Source of the DNA: Nitrospinota bacterium
Lineage (GTDB): Bacteria; Nitrospinota_A; UBA7883; JACRGQ01
DNA: 44,140 bases
Direction of reading: 5' to 3'
Assembly: GCA_016200345.1 (NCBI GenBank)
Contig: JACQEX010000061.1
Location: forward strand, 1 to 44,140
Part shown: positions 43,808 to 44,140 of the stretch, piece after piece
How positions within the stretch are numbered: position 1 is the first letter of the stretch
Layout of the letters: every line of letters begins with the position of its first letter
Notes under the pieces: generated by a model
What the model saw: the letters and a program-made list of their open reading frames with translations, nothing else
Databases searched by the model: none
Told to the model about the DNA's origin: nothing
Position numbers and translations under genes: made by a program

Positions 43808-44140
43808 ATGGCACAAAGAGCCACGATTACGAATTATGCCGAAGCCGTAGAAATAGTCAAGGAGATGAATTTGGGCGAAAACGACAACGCTCCCGTTGAC
43901 CTGCGGTTTCACGGACGCGAGGCGTTGAAGAAAGTGCTGAGGGAGAAGATGGACAACCGCATAGACTGTTATCTTTCCGGCGTTGCCCTGCGGGGGGAAT
44001 CCGACCGTCGCAACGGCAGTTACACGCGCAATTTGCTGACGGCGATGGGTTCGATTGAGTTGGAGGTGTCGCGTTGCCGGAAGTTCAGCGCGTTGTCCGT
44101 TATAAATGCCTACAAGCGCAGGACTTCCGACATAGACCAC
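43808..44140 (+). mobile_element. IS256-family (mutator) transposase, N-terminal part, cut by window edge
   Basis: ATG 43808 follows AAAGGAGG seven bases upstream. The 111 codons in view include DRRNGSYTRNLLTAMGSIEL, then EVSRCRKFS and NAYKRRTSDID, which match the N-terminal domain of IS256/mutator transposases. The DDE catalytic residues lie beyond the window. The left inverted repeat is probably near 43720-43745 (around TATTAAATCTTGTGTCAGA), but the right end is not visible, so the ends cannot be confirmed. Confidence 0.88.

Overview
The window (44.1 kb) looks like a chromosomal segment of a motile, Gram-negative, probably anaerobic or facultative bacterium. LpxC (lipid A synthesis), lipoproteins, a secretin and periplasmic parvulins point to an outer membrane. 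A flagellin gene behind a textbook sigma-28 promoter points to motility. A hgcA-hgcB pair (mercury methylation) points to an anaerobic, deltaproteobacteria-like or Nitrospinota-like lineage, but the sequence alone does not fix the phylum. Most genes lie on the minus strand.

Layout. 1-2.7 kb: proS (cut by the left edge) behind ispG. 2.9-5 kb: a secreted cysteine-rich protein, a repeat-filled stretch with REP-like hairpins and a MITE-like element, and a class-3 lipase lipoprotein. 5-9.6 kb: cca, a 47-codon ORF, then the hgc cluster read leftwards (AbrB-type hgcC-like gene, 43-aa Cys-rich microprotein, hgcA, hgcB), every junction an ATGA overlap, and flagellin. 9.7-18.3 kb: nadB, a membrane c-heme/RsbW-like sensor, a TlyA-ThiE fusion, purN, a response regulator-LpxC fusion and a VapBC toxin-antitoxin pair. 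18.4-23.7 kb (plus strand): two parvulin-type prolyl isomerases, a PP-loop thiolase, a cysteine desulfurase and a SPOR protein. 23.7-29.2 kb: a four-gene secretin operon and threonine synthase. 29.2-36.5 kb: the protein quality-control run tig-clpP-clpX-lon plus a divergent ClpX-like ATPase. 36.5-44.1 kb: tRNA-Leu with an odd hairpin-rich flank, a multi-PAS histidine kinase and receiver-TPR pair, a DHH phosphoesterase, an RHS fragment, a HicAB module with a frameshifted third gene, and the start of an IS256-type insertion sequence.

How the genes work together. The hgc cluster would make methylmercury: HgcA carries the methyl group on a corrinoid and HgcB supplies electrons. Its tight translational coupling suggests that the AbrB-like protein and the Cys-rich microprotein belong to the same process. 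Tig, ClpP, ClpX and Lon form a folding and proteolysis unit. The cysteine desulfurase is a natural sulfur donor for the adjacent PP-loop enzyme. The fused receiver-LpxC suggests that lipid A synthesis is tied to a phosphorelay. Intergenic regions carry at least four kinds of dispersed inverted or hairpin repeat.
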